Translations under genes and position numbers: made by a program
Shown here: positions 6,478-10,803 of the stretch, one piece after another
Numbering within the stretch: the first letter of the stretch is position 1
How the letters are laid out: the number at the start of each line of letters is the position of its first letter
The notes under the pieces: generated by a model
Databases searched by the model: none
The model's input: only the letters and a program-made list of their open reading frames with translations
What the model was told of the DNA's origin: nothing
Assembly: GCA_043804035.1 (NCBI GenBank)
Contig: JAZDJJ010000074.1
Coordinates: forward strand, 1-10,803
DNA: 10,803 nucleotides
From: JAZDJJ01 sp043804035
GTDB lineage: Bacteria > Bacteroidota > Bacteroidia > Palsa-948
Direction of reading: 5' to 3'

Positions 6478-6852
6478 ATGAAAAAATTAAGAATATACAG
6501 TGACACATCAGTAATTGGATGGTACTTTGATAGTGTATTCTCAATAGACACAAAATTATTATTTAAAAAAATAATAGAAGGACACTATCAATTAGTATTA
6601 TCTGACTTGACAGAAAGAGAGTTGATGAATGCCCCAAATAATGTTAAGACATTGCTTAAAGATTTACAAATATTCAACTTTGAGCTTGTCTCTGTGACTG
6701 ATGAATCAATTATTCTTGCTTCAGAATATATAAAAGAAAAGGTCGTAGGACAAACAAGTTTTAATGATTGTATTCATATAGCAACTGCAACAATAAATCT
6801 GGTTGATATATTAGTAAGCTGGAATTTTAAACATATCGTAAATATACAATGA
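6478..6852 (+). CDS. PIN-domain ribonuclease toxin-like protein, ended by an in-frame TGA
   Basis: The protein of 124 residues has the PIN nuclease pattern: 'YSDTSVIGWYFD' (7-18) with D9, 'LTERELMNAP' (44-53) with E46/E48, and 'FNDCIHIATA' (95-104) with D97, followed by 'VSWNFKHIVN' (113-122). PIN toxins of the VapC type cut RNA and are silenced by a small partner protein. The frame stops at TGA 6850-6852 but stays open for another 30 codons (6853-6942), reading 'IRGYNAINIKNGYHAIEIR', which looks like the normal C-terminus of this PIN subgroup. The simplest reading is a CGA-to-TGA nonsense change in a 154-codon gene. The catalytic acids lie before the stop, so a shortened protein could still be made. 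The gene has its own promoter and sits between two attC-like boundaries. Confidence 0.8.
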   Translation: MKKLRIYSDTSVIGWYFDSVFSIDTKLLFKKIIEGHYQLVLSDLTERELMNAPNNVKTLLKDLQIFNFELVSVTDESIILASEYIKEKVVGQTSFNDCIHIATATINLVDILVSWNFKHIVNIQ

Positions 6853-6942
6853 ATACGTGGATATAATGCGATTAACATAAAAAATGGATACCATGCAATT
6901 GAAATTCGCTCACCAAAAGACTTAATAAATTATGAAGACTAA
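6853..6942 (+). pseudogene. Out-of-use C-terminal coding remnant of the PIN gene
   Basis: Immediately after TGA 6850-6852, in the same frame, the sequence encodes IRGYNAINIKNGYHAIEIRS and then PKDLINYED before TAA 6940-6942. I recognise 'IRGYN..N...GY..IEIRSP' as the usual C-terminal strand region of this PIN subgroup. It overlaps the start of the next gene by 11 bases (ATG at 6932), as in translationally coupled toxin-antitoxin pairs. It would be translated only if the stop is suppressed or sequenced wrongly. Confidence 0.6.
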
Positions 6943-7084
6943 AAAGAAATTTGACTGCGTAAAAATGATGCGAGAAATAAGAGACAAAATTAACTCTGAA
7001 ATCGCAAACTTGACACCTGAACAAATAATCGAATATATCCGAAAAGGCCGACAAAACTTTGACAAAATGATGGACAATCGCTAA
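6932..7084 (+). CDS. Small PIN-partner protein (antitoxin candidate), 50 aa
   Basis: ATG 6932 to TAA 7082-7084 encodes 50 residues, starting MKTKKKFDCVKMMREIRDK and continuing with 'NLTPEQIIEYIRKGRQNF'. It is highly charged and probably mostly helical. The 'FDCV.M.R....K......LT.E..IEYIRKG' layout resembles short proteins that I recall being encoded next to PIN-domain genes, so antitoxin is the natural guess. It starts within the last codons of the full-length PIN frame (11-base overlap), suggesting translational coupling. Its TAA falls inside the GCTAAC box of the attC-like site, a typical arrangement in integron gene cassettes. No separate Shine-Dalgarno or promoter is seen. That it is a gene is fairly certain; its antitoxin role is inference. 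Confidence 0.7.
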   Translation: MKTKKKFDCVKMMREIRDKINSEIANLTPEQIIEYIRKGRQNFDKMMDNR

Positions 7085-7214
7085 CAGGCGTTTGCTTTCA
7101 GTGACGGGACAGTGGCTCGTATGACAGTGATGTTGATAATTGAAAAAATGTTTAACTTTGTAGAAAGTTTTGTGGTGAAAGTCGCCACCGAAAAGCAATC
7201 GCCGGGCCGTTAGC
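7080..7214. other. attC-like folded recombination site
   Basis: The two ends of this 135-base segment are an imperfect inverted repeat. GCTAAC (7080-7085) pairs with GTTAGC (7209-7214), GGCG (7087-7090) with CGCC (7200-7203), and TTGCTTT (7092-7098) with AAAGCAA (7192-7198). After a single unpaired A at 7191, pairing resumes from C7099 and GTG (7101-7103) to C7105-G7106 against 7183-7190. A loop of about 70 bases is left in the middle. Long imperfect hairpins with a bulged base and ...AAC/GTT... ends describe integron attC sites. The boxes deviate from the canonical RYYYAAC/GTTRRRY, and no integron integrase is in the window. Confidence 0.5.
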
Positions 7215-7250
7215 AGTAAGTGCGAATTTTTATTAAGATTGTTCAAGATA

Positions 7251-7277
7251 TTTCTTCTATAAAACTTTTGGTTGGAA
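7251..7277 (+). repeat. 27-bp direct repeat, copy 2
   Basis: This is an exact copy of 6312-6338. It lies 30 bases after the attC-like site and 70 bases before the IS1595-type transposase start codon. Confidence 0.85.
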
Positions 7278-7294
7278 AATAATTTTTATAGGGG

Positions 7295-7338
7295 ATTATG
7301 TTCCGGAAATGGACTAATTTTGTTCTCTGAAACATAAT
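7295..7338. repeat. Imperfect inverted repeat upstream of the transposase
   Basis: ATTATGTTCCGGA (7295-7307) and TCTGAAACATAAT (7326-7338) are inverted copies with two mismatches. Together they form a hairpin just before the transposase ATG at 7347. It could be part of the left end of the element or a regulatory hairpin; no counterpart was found after the gene. Confidence 0.45.
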
Positions 7339-7346
7339 TACTCTTT

Positions 7347-8288
7347 ATGATAGATACAAATTTTATCGTGCTGATTTTGAGAAATGAAAATCAGCACGAT
7401 TTATTAGCCATTGGTGGCAACTTATTATGTCCGTTTTGTAAAGTCAGAACAAAGTTATACAAGTTATCAGATAGACGAAGAAAATGTAAGCGATATGGAA
7501 AAAAGTTTGGTAAAAAAGTTTTGGCAAAGCAGTCGCATTTGCAGATTGTAGCGGATACTGTGATGGGATTTTGTTTGGACTGGAGTGCATTACGCACAGC
7601 CAGATTGTTCCGTCATCGGTACAGGAGTATATTGAGTATATATTATTTGATTCGCGAAACACTTGTGAAGGTTAGTAATAGTGAGCAGAAATTACAAGGA
7701 ACAGTAGAATGTGATGAAAGTTATTTTGGAGGCACAAATCATAAACGAAACAAGAAGTATAGAAAGAGATATGTAGGTCGTGGTCGCGGAACAGATAAAA
7801 CACCTGTATTTGGTATTAAACAGCGAGCAGGACGAGTGGTGATAGAGTTGTTAGGCGATTTTTCTAACACTCAAATAGAAGCAATTATTCAGAAAAAAGT
7901 AACGGAAAAAAGTAATGTAATGACGGATGAATTTAGTTCATACAAAGGATTGGTACATAAAGGATATATTCATCGTTTTGTAGAGCACGGAAAAGAACAA
8001 TATGTACAAGGAAATGTGCATGTGAATGGGATGGAAAATTTCTGGGGATGGGCAAAAGAGCAAATGTTTAAGTATCACGGTGTATTCAAACAAAATCTTA
8101 TTTACTACTTAAAAGAAATGGAATGGAAATTCAATCACAGAACGATGCGACCAGAAGAGAAAGCCATTGAAATAGCAACATTGATAAAAGACATTTTATC
8201 ACTACAAAGTGAAGAAACTTTTTTTCGGGTTTTTTCTGATGCCGAAAAAGAAACCCGGTATTTTGACCAATACTCTACATCAATATAA
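7347..8288 (+). CDS. IS1595-family (ISXO2-like) transposase
   Basis: This 313-residue protein has the layout of the IS1595/ISXO2 group. A zinc-ribbon remnant at about 28-53 has C28-P-F-C31 and C47, but Y50 stands where a fourth Cys is expected. A helix-turn-helix-like section lies at about 68-105. The DDE-type domain follows with 'ECDESYFGG' (D123), 'VMTDEFSSYKG' (D194), 'HVNGMENFWGWAK' (N227/E230, K237) and 'YYLKEMEWKFNHR' (253-265). The frame is intact. The tail after about 285 (EETFFRVFSDAEKETRYFDQY) may be read-through into flanking DNA. I found no terminal inverted repeats around it, so the element's ends are undefined. The start is uncertain: a strong hairpin sits in codons 7-18, and other starts are possible. 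A -7-like TAATTTTG lies at 7315-7322. Confidence 0.85.
   Translation: MIDTNFIVLILRNENQHDLLAIGGNLLCPFCKVRTKLYKLSDRRRKCKRYGKKFGKKVLAKQSHLQIVADTVMGFCLDWSALRTARLFRHRYRSILSIYYLIRETLVKVSNSEQKLQGTVECDESYFGGTNHKRNKKYRKRYVGRGRGTDKTPVFGIKQRAGRVVIELLGDFSNTQIEAIIQKKVTEKSNVMTDEFSSYKGLVHKGYIHRFVEHGKEQYVQGNVHVNGMENFWGWAKEQMFKYHGVFKQNLIYYLKEMEWKFNHRTMRPEEKAIEIATLIKDILSLQSEETFFRVFSDAEKETRYFDQYSTSI
7365..7400. repeat. Perfect 14-bp hairpin inside the transposase 5' end
   Basis: ATCGTGCTGATTTT (7365-7378) and AAAATCAGCACGAT (7387-7400) are perfect inverted copies around an 8-base GAGAAATG loop. The hairpin covers codons 7-18 of the longest frame and would mask early translation on the mRNA. Confidence 0.75.
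8226..8257 (+). terminator. Hairpin in the last codons of the transposase gene
   Basis: CGGGTTTTTT (8226-8235) pairs with AAGAAACCCG (8248-8257), including one G-T wobble. A competing pairing is TTTTTCGG (8221-8228) with CCGAAAAA (8242-8249). No run of T follows directly. It may limit read-through into the surface-protein operon, but a terminator role is only a guess. Confidence 0.3.
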
Positions 8289-8308
8289 AAATCACATTTA
8301 TTCATATA

Positions 8309-8360
8309 AAAATAATTTTTACATTTGTGTGTGAAAATAATTTTTATATTTGTTGTGTGA
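8309..8360 (+). repeat. 25-bp tandem duplication carrying -7 boxes
   Basis: Positions 8309-8334 and 8334-8360 are the same AAAATAATTTTTA(C/T)ATTTG...GTGTGA unit, with one substitution and one extra T in the second copy. Each unit contains a TAnnTTTG element (8320-8327 and 8345-8352), so the duplication also duplicates a potential promoter core. Confidence 0.7.
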
Positions 8361-8383
8361 TTAGAAAATTTAATATATATTTG
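8353..8383 (+). promoter_or_regulatory. Promoter of the T9SS/collagen-like operon
   Basis: TTG (8353-8355), 20 bases of spacer and TATATTTG (8376-8383) fit the Bacteroidota consensus and lie 27 bases before the ATG at 8411. The two further TAnnTTTG elements upstream (8320, 8345) give three possible start points in tandem. Confidence 0.55.
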
Positions 8384-8398
8384 TCAATTAATTTAAAA

Positions 8399-8404
8399 AG
8401 GAGG
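8399..8404 (+). promoter_or_regulatory. Strong Shine-Dalgarno fixing the start at 8411
   Basis: AGGAGG is placed 6 bases before ATG 8411. It selects this start over an earlier in-frame ATG at 8327, which would precede the promoter and break the signal peptide. A full AGGAGG is unusual next to the SD-poor starts elsewhere in the window and suggests high translation. Confidence 0.75.
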
Positions 8405-8410
8405 TTACAT

Positions 8411-8905
8411 ATGAAGTATAAAAAAATAAAATTAAGTATTGTATTTTTGTTAGGATTAGGACTAACGGGATTACAAGCACAAGAAACTGTTCTCTCCACA
8501 GGTGGTAACGCTTCGGGCAGCGGAGGGTCCGTGAGTTATTCTGTTGGACAAATTGTTTATACCACAACCGCAGGGACAAACGGCTTTATGGCGCAAGGCG
8601 TACAACAACCTTATGAGATTTCAATTGTAACGGAGATTAAAGAAGCCAAAGGAATTGTTCTTAATTGTTCTGCTTATCCAAATCCAGCAATTGATTTTGT
8701 AAAATTAAAAATAGAAAAATACAAAATAGAAAATCTAATTTATCAGATTTATGATATTGATGGAAAACTTTTAGAAAACAAAAAAATTGAAAGTAATGAA
8801 ATGAATATTGTTATGAGTAATCTTATTCCTGCAACTTACTTTTTAAAAGTAATTGACAACAATAAAGAAAAAGAAATTATCACATTTAAAATTATTAAAA
8901 ATTAA
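8411..8905 (+). CDS. Small secreted protein with T9SS sorting domain
   Basis: This 164-residue protein starts with a signal peptide, MKYKKIKLSIVFLLGLGLTG, followed by LQAQ. A short domain follows: 'STGGNASGSGGSVSYSVGQI' (about 29-48), then 'TAGTNGFMAQGVQQPYEI'. Such Gly/Ser-rich 'SYSVGQI.Y' segments are common at the start of Bacteroidota surface proteins. The C-terminal 75 residues are a type IX secretion sorting domain (Por_Secre_tail): 'CSAYPNPAIDFVKLKI', 'YQIYDIDGKLLENKKI' and 'LIPATYFLKVIDNNKEKEI'. It should therefore cross the outer membrane by T9SS and be attached to the surface or released. With almost nothing between export signals except the short domain, it looks like a mini-cargo. 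The collagen-like gene starts 5 bases after its stop, so they share an operon. Confidence 0.85.
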   Translation: MKYKKIKLSIVFLLGLGLTGLQAQETVLSTGGNASGSGGSVSYSVGQIVYTTTAGTNGFMAQGVQQPYEISIVTEIKEAKGIVLNCSAYPNPAIDFVKLKIEKYKIENLIYQIYDIDGKLLENKKIESNEMNIVMSNLIPATYFLKVIDNNKEKEIITFKIIKN

Positions 8906-8910
8906 AAATT

Positions 8911-10713
8911 ATGAAAAAATTATTTATTTTAGCAGCAATCGTGGTATCTGCAACTGTGTTTGCACAAGCGCCGCAAAAGATGAGTTACCAAGCCGTAATT
9001 CGCAACAGTAGTAATGCATTAATAACATCAGTTCCGGTTGGTATGCGAATAAGTGTATTGCAAGGTACATCAACGGGTACAGCTGTATATGTAGAAACGC
9101 AAACACCAAGCACTAATGCTAATGGTTTAGTAAGTTTAGAAATTGGAACAGGAACTCCTGTTACAGGCACATTTTCTGCTATTAATTGGGCGGCTGGACC
9201 TTATTTTATTAAAACCGAAACCGACCCAACAGGCGGAACTGCTTACACCATTGCTGGTACAAATGAGCTAATGAGCGTACCGTATGCTTTGTTTAGTGCA
9301 AACGGAACTCCTGGCCCACAAGGCCCAATTGGTTTAACAGGAGCAGCTGGTGCAACTGGTTTAACTGGAGCAGCAGGTGCAACTGGTTTAACTGGTGCAA
9401 CTGGTTTAACTGGAGCAGCTGGTGCAACTGGTTTAACTGGAGCAGCTGGTGCAACTGGTGCAACTGGTGCAGCAGGAACAAACGGAACAAATGGTGTTGA
9501 CGGAGCAGCTGGTGCAACTGGTGCAACTGGTACAGCAGGAACAAATGGAATTGATGGTGCAACAGGTCCGCAAGGAACAACAGGAGCAATAGGAGAAACA
9601 GGAGCAACAGGAGCAACAGGAGCAACAGGTCCGCAGGGAACAACAGGAGCAACAGGAGAAACAGGAACCACTGGTGCAACAGGAGAAACAGGAGCAATAG
9701 GAACAACAGGTCCGCAGGGAGCAACAGGAGCAACAGGACCACAGGGTCCAACAGGTCCACAGGGTGCAGCTGGTGCAACTGGTTTAACTGGAGCAGCTGG
9801 TGCAACTGGTTTAACTGGTGCAGCAGGAACAAACGGAACAAATGGTGTTGACGGAGCAGCAGGTGCAACTGGAACAAACGGAACAAATGGTGTTGACGGA
9901 GCAGCAGGAGCAACTGGTTTAACTGGTGCAGCAGGAACAAACGGAACAAATGGTGTTGACGGAGCAGCAGGTGCAACTGGTTTAACTGGAGCAGCTGGTG
10001 CAACTGGTGCAGCAGGAACAAACGGAATTGATGGAGCAACAGGTCCGCAAGGAACCACTGGTGCAACAGGTCCGCAAGGAACAATAGGTGCAACAGGAGA
10101 AACAGGAGCAATAGGAACAACAGGTCCGCAGGGAACAACAGGAGCAATAGGAGAAACAGGAACCACTGGTGCAACAGGTCCGCAAGGAACAATAGGTGCA
10201 ACAGGAGAAACAGGAGCAATAGGAACAACAGGTCCGCAGGGAGCAACAGGAGCAACAGGTCCACAGGGTCCAACAGGTCCACAGGGTGCAACTGGTGCAA
10301 CCGGAGGTTACACTGTTCATACCATTGGCGAAAGCTACGGTGGTGGTATTGTATTTTATGTCTATGATAATGGACAGCATGGTTTAATAGCTGCCACAGT
10401 TGACCAAAGCTCAGGAATACGGTGGTATAACGGAACAAATAGATATACTGGTGCTTTAGGCGATGGATTGAATGCTGTTGCAATGAATACCGCTATGATA
10501 GTAGCCACACAAATCAGCGATAACCAAACAGGAAATTTTGCCGCAAAGGTTTGTGCTGATTATTCAGTAACGGTTAATGGTATTACTTATGGCGACTGGT
10601 ACTTACCATCAAAATACGAATTAAATTTATTGTACTTGCAACAAGGTGTTGTTGGCGGTTTTGCTAGTGTAAAGATTTCTAAGTTCATTTACTTTTGCTT
10701 TTTGCCATTATAA
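8911..10713 (+). CDS. Collagen-like surface protein with Lcl/DUF1566-type end, 3' end disrupted by an IS
   Basis: The 600-residue frame has a signal peptide (1-19, MKKLFILAAIVVSATVFAQ). Residues 20-131 are a Bacteroidota-type N-terminal domain, with 'APQKMSYQAVIRNS', 'NANGLVSLEIGTG' and 'ELMSVPYALFSA'. An uninterrupted collagen-like region of 111 Gly-X-Y triplets spans 132-465, and an Lcl/DUF1566-like domain with 'GGGIVFYVYDNGQHGL' and 'GDWYLPSKYELNLLYLQ' starts at 466. Thr dominates the Y position (GAT, GLT, GET, GTT), while Pro is scarce (GPQ, GPT). Lcl-type proteins act as adhesins in Legionella; the comparison here is by domain layout. From residue 587 the reading changes to unrelated sequence (VKISKFIYFCFLPL) because an IS630-family element begins at about 10667, so the domain lacks its usual C-terminal part. 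Second gene of the operon, 5 bases after the T9SS protein. Confidence 0.85.
   Translation: MKKLFILAAIVVSATVFAQAPQKMSYQAVIRNSSNALITSVPVGMRISVLQGTSTGTAVYVETQTPSTNANGLVSLEIGTGTPVTGTFSAINWAAGPYFIKTETDPTGGTAYTIAGTNELMSVPYALFSANGTPGPQGPIGLTGAAGATGLTGAAGATGLTGATGLTGAAGATGLTGAAGATGATGAAGTNGTNGVDGAAGATGATGTAGTNGIDGATGPQGTTGAIGETGATGATGATGPQGTTGATGETGTTGATGETGAIGTTGPQGATGATGPQGPTGPQGAAGATGLTGAAGATGLTGAAGTNGTNGVDGAAGATGTNGTNGVDGAAGATGLTGAAGTNGTNGVDGAAGATGLTGAAGATGAAGTNGIDGATGPQGTTGATGPQGTIGATGETGAIGTTGPQGTTGAIGETGTTGATGPQGTIGATGETGAIGTTGPQGATGATGPQGPTGPQGATGATGGYTVHTIGESYGGGIVFYVYDNGQHGLIAATVDQSSGIRWYNGTNRYTGALGDGLNAVAMNTAMIVATQISDNQTGNFAAKVCADYSVTVNGITYGDWYLPSKYELNLLYLQQGVVGGFASVKISKFIYFCFLPL
9304..10305 (+). 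repeat. Low-complexity Gly-X-Y coding repeat
   Basis: This tract consists of 9-bp triplet units built from few codons (GGT/GGA, GCA, ACT/ACA). Longer units repeat too: 9673-9768 and 10195-10290 are 96-base copies differing only at 9738/10260 (A/T), 522 bases apart. Such identity at DNA level indicates recent duplication or slippage. It also explains the long open frames on the opposite strand, which are not genes. Confidence 0.9.
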
Positions 10714-10803
10714 GTCCATTTAAACGGGTTCATTCTTGTTTCGTTATATGTCTTGATGTATTCCGTTAATTGATCAACAAGTTGTTGTTTGCTGTGCCAT
10801 ACT
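10667..10803 (-). mobile_element. IS630-family element, one end
   Basis: At CTAG (10664-10667) the collagen-like gene stops matching its domain and foreign DNA begins. IS630 elements target TA and often prefer CTAG. The terminal part GTGTAAAGATTTCTAAG is followed 22 bases in by the stop of a leftward IS630-type transposase gene. The other end lies beyond the window. Confidence 0.7.
10689..10803 (-). CDS. IS630-family transposase, C-terminal end only
   Basis: The leftward frame ends at TAA (10691-10689) and is cut by the window edge, leaving 37 codons. It reads VWHSKQQLVDQLTEYIKTYN, then ETRMNPFKWTYNGKKQK. The 'LV..L..YI..YN....NPFKWTYNGK' ending is characteristic of IS630/Tc1-type transposases, whose last helix carries 'F.D.YN....PF.WT..G'. 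The catalytic DDE residues are outside the window. The gene is transcribed towards the disrupted collagen-like gene. The family call is good; intactness cannot be judged. Confidence 0.75.
   Translation of the reverse strand, partial: VWHSKQQLVDQLTEYIKTYNETRMNPFKWTYNGKKQK

Noticed and set aside
6363..6551. 62-codon minus-strand frame ending 'ANDLQIGVGGAL'
   Set aside because: It crosses the PIN gene promoter and start, and its recognisable end is a translation of the attC-like half-site rather than a protein domain.
6850..6852. TGA recoded as an amino acid in this organism
   Set aside because: comF and the hydratase gene end in TGA at their normal C-termini, so TGA is a stop here; a point mutation or sequencing error is simpler.
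6872..7246. 124-codon minus-strand frame
   Set aside because: It is antisense to the partner gene and the attC-like hairpin and has no domain signature.
8327..8410. Upstream extension of the T9SS protein to an earlier ATG
   Set aside because: The extension lies before the best promoter and would hide the signal peptide; the AGGAGG at 8399-8404 fixes the start at 8411.
9243..10483. Long open frames on the minus strand opposite the collagen-like region (Pro/Val/Ala-rich and Leu/Gln/His-rich)
   Set aside because: They are products of the repetitive Gly-X-Y codons read backwards; there is no start signal and the compositions are implausible.

Overview
The window looks like chromosome of a member of the Bacteroidota. 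The DNA is AT-rich, and several genes have the TAnnTTTG -7 promoter element of that phylum. One secreted protein carries a type IX secretion (T9SS) sorting tail, and most starts lack a clear Shine-Dalgarno. I cannot name a genus or species.

Layout: (1) 1-1030 holds the 5' end of a leftward secreted-protein gene cut by the window edge, an AT-rich divergent intergenic region, a rightward periplasmic thioredoxin-like (TlpA/ResA-type) gene, and a small hairpin-forming dispersed repeat. (2) 1031-2401 is a complete IS5-family element, with an intact DDE transposase and 16-bp terminal inverted repeats. (3) 2443-5959 is the housekeeping core: comF, then leftward etfB-etfA for both subunits of an electron-transfer flavoprotein, then a divergent enoyl-CoA hydratase/isomerase gene. 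ETF and the hydratase fit together in acyl-CoA oxidation or reduction. (4) 5960-7346 is a patchwork of dispersed repeats, a gene-start remnant, and an 813-bp unit that looks like an integron-type gene cassette. That unit lies between a 3' half-site and a complete attC-like folded site. It has its own promoter, a PIN-domain toxin-like gene with an in-frame TGA, and an overlapping 50-residue partner whose stop codon lies in the attC-like site. A perfect 27-bp direct repeat brackets the unit. (5) 7347-8288 is an IS1595-family (ISXO2-like) transposase gene without recognisable IS ends. (6) 8309-10713 is a cell-surface operon: a duplicated promoter region, a small T9SS-exported protein, and a collagen-like protein with 111 uninterrupted Gly-X-Y triplets and a C-terminal Lcl/DUF1566-type domain. 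(7) From 10667 to the end, an IS630-family element interrupts the collagen-like gene at a CTAG site.

Three transposase families and a recombination-type cassette in under 10 kb mark an accessory, rearranging region around a small metabolic core. The strongest candidates for something not well described are the cassette-borne PIN module with unusual attC-like sites (6395-7220) and the T9SS-protein plus collagen-like gene pair (8411-10713). All family assignments come from reading motifs by eye; no database search was run.
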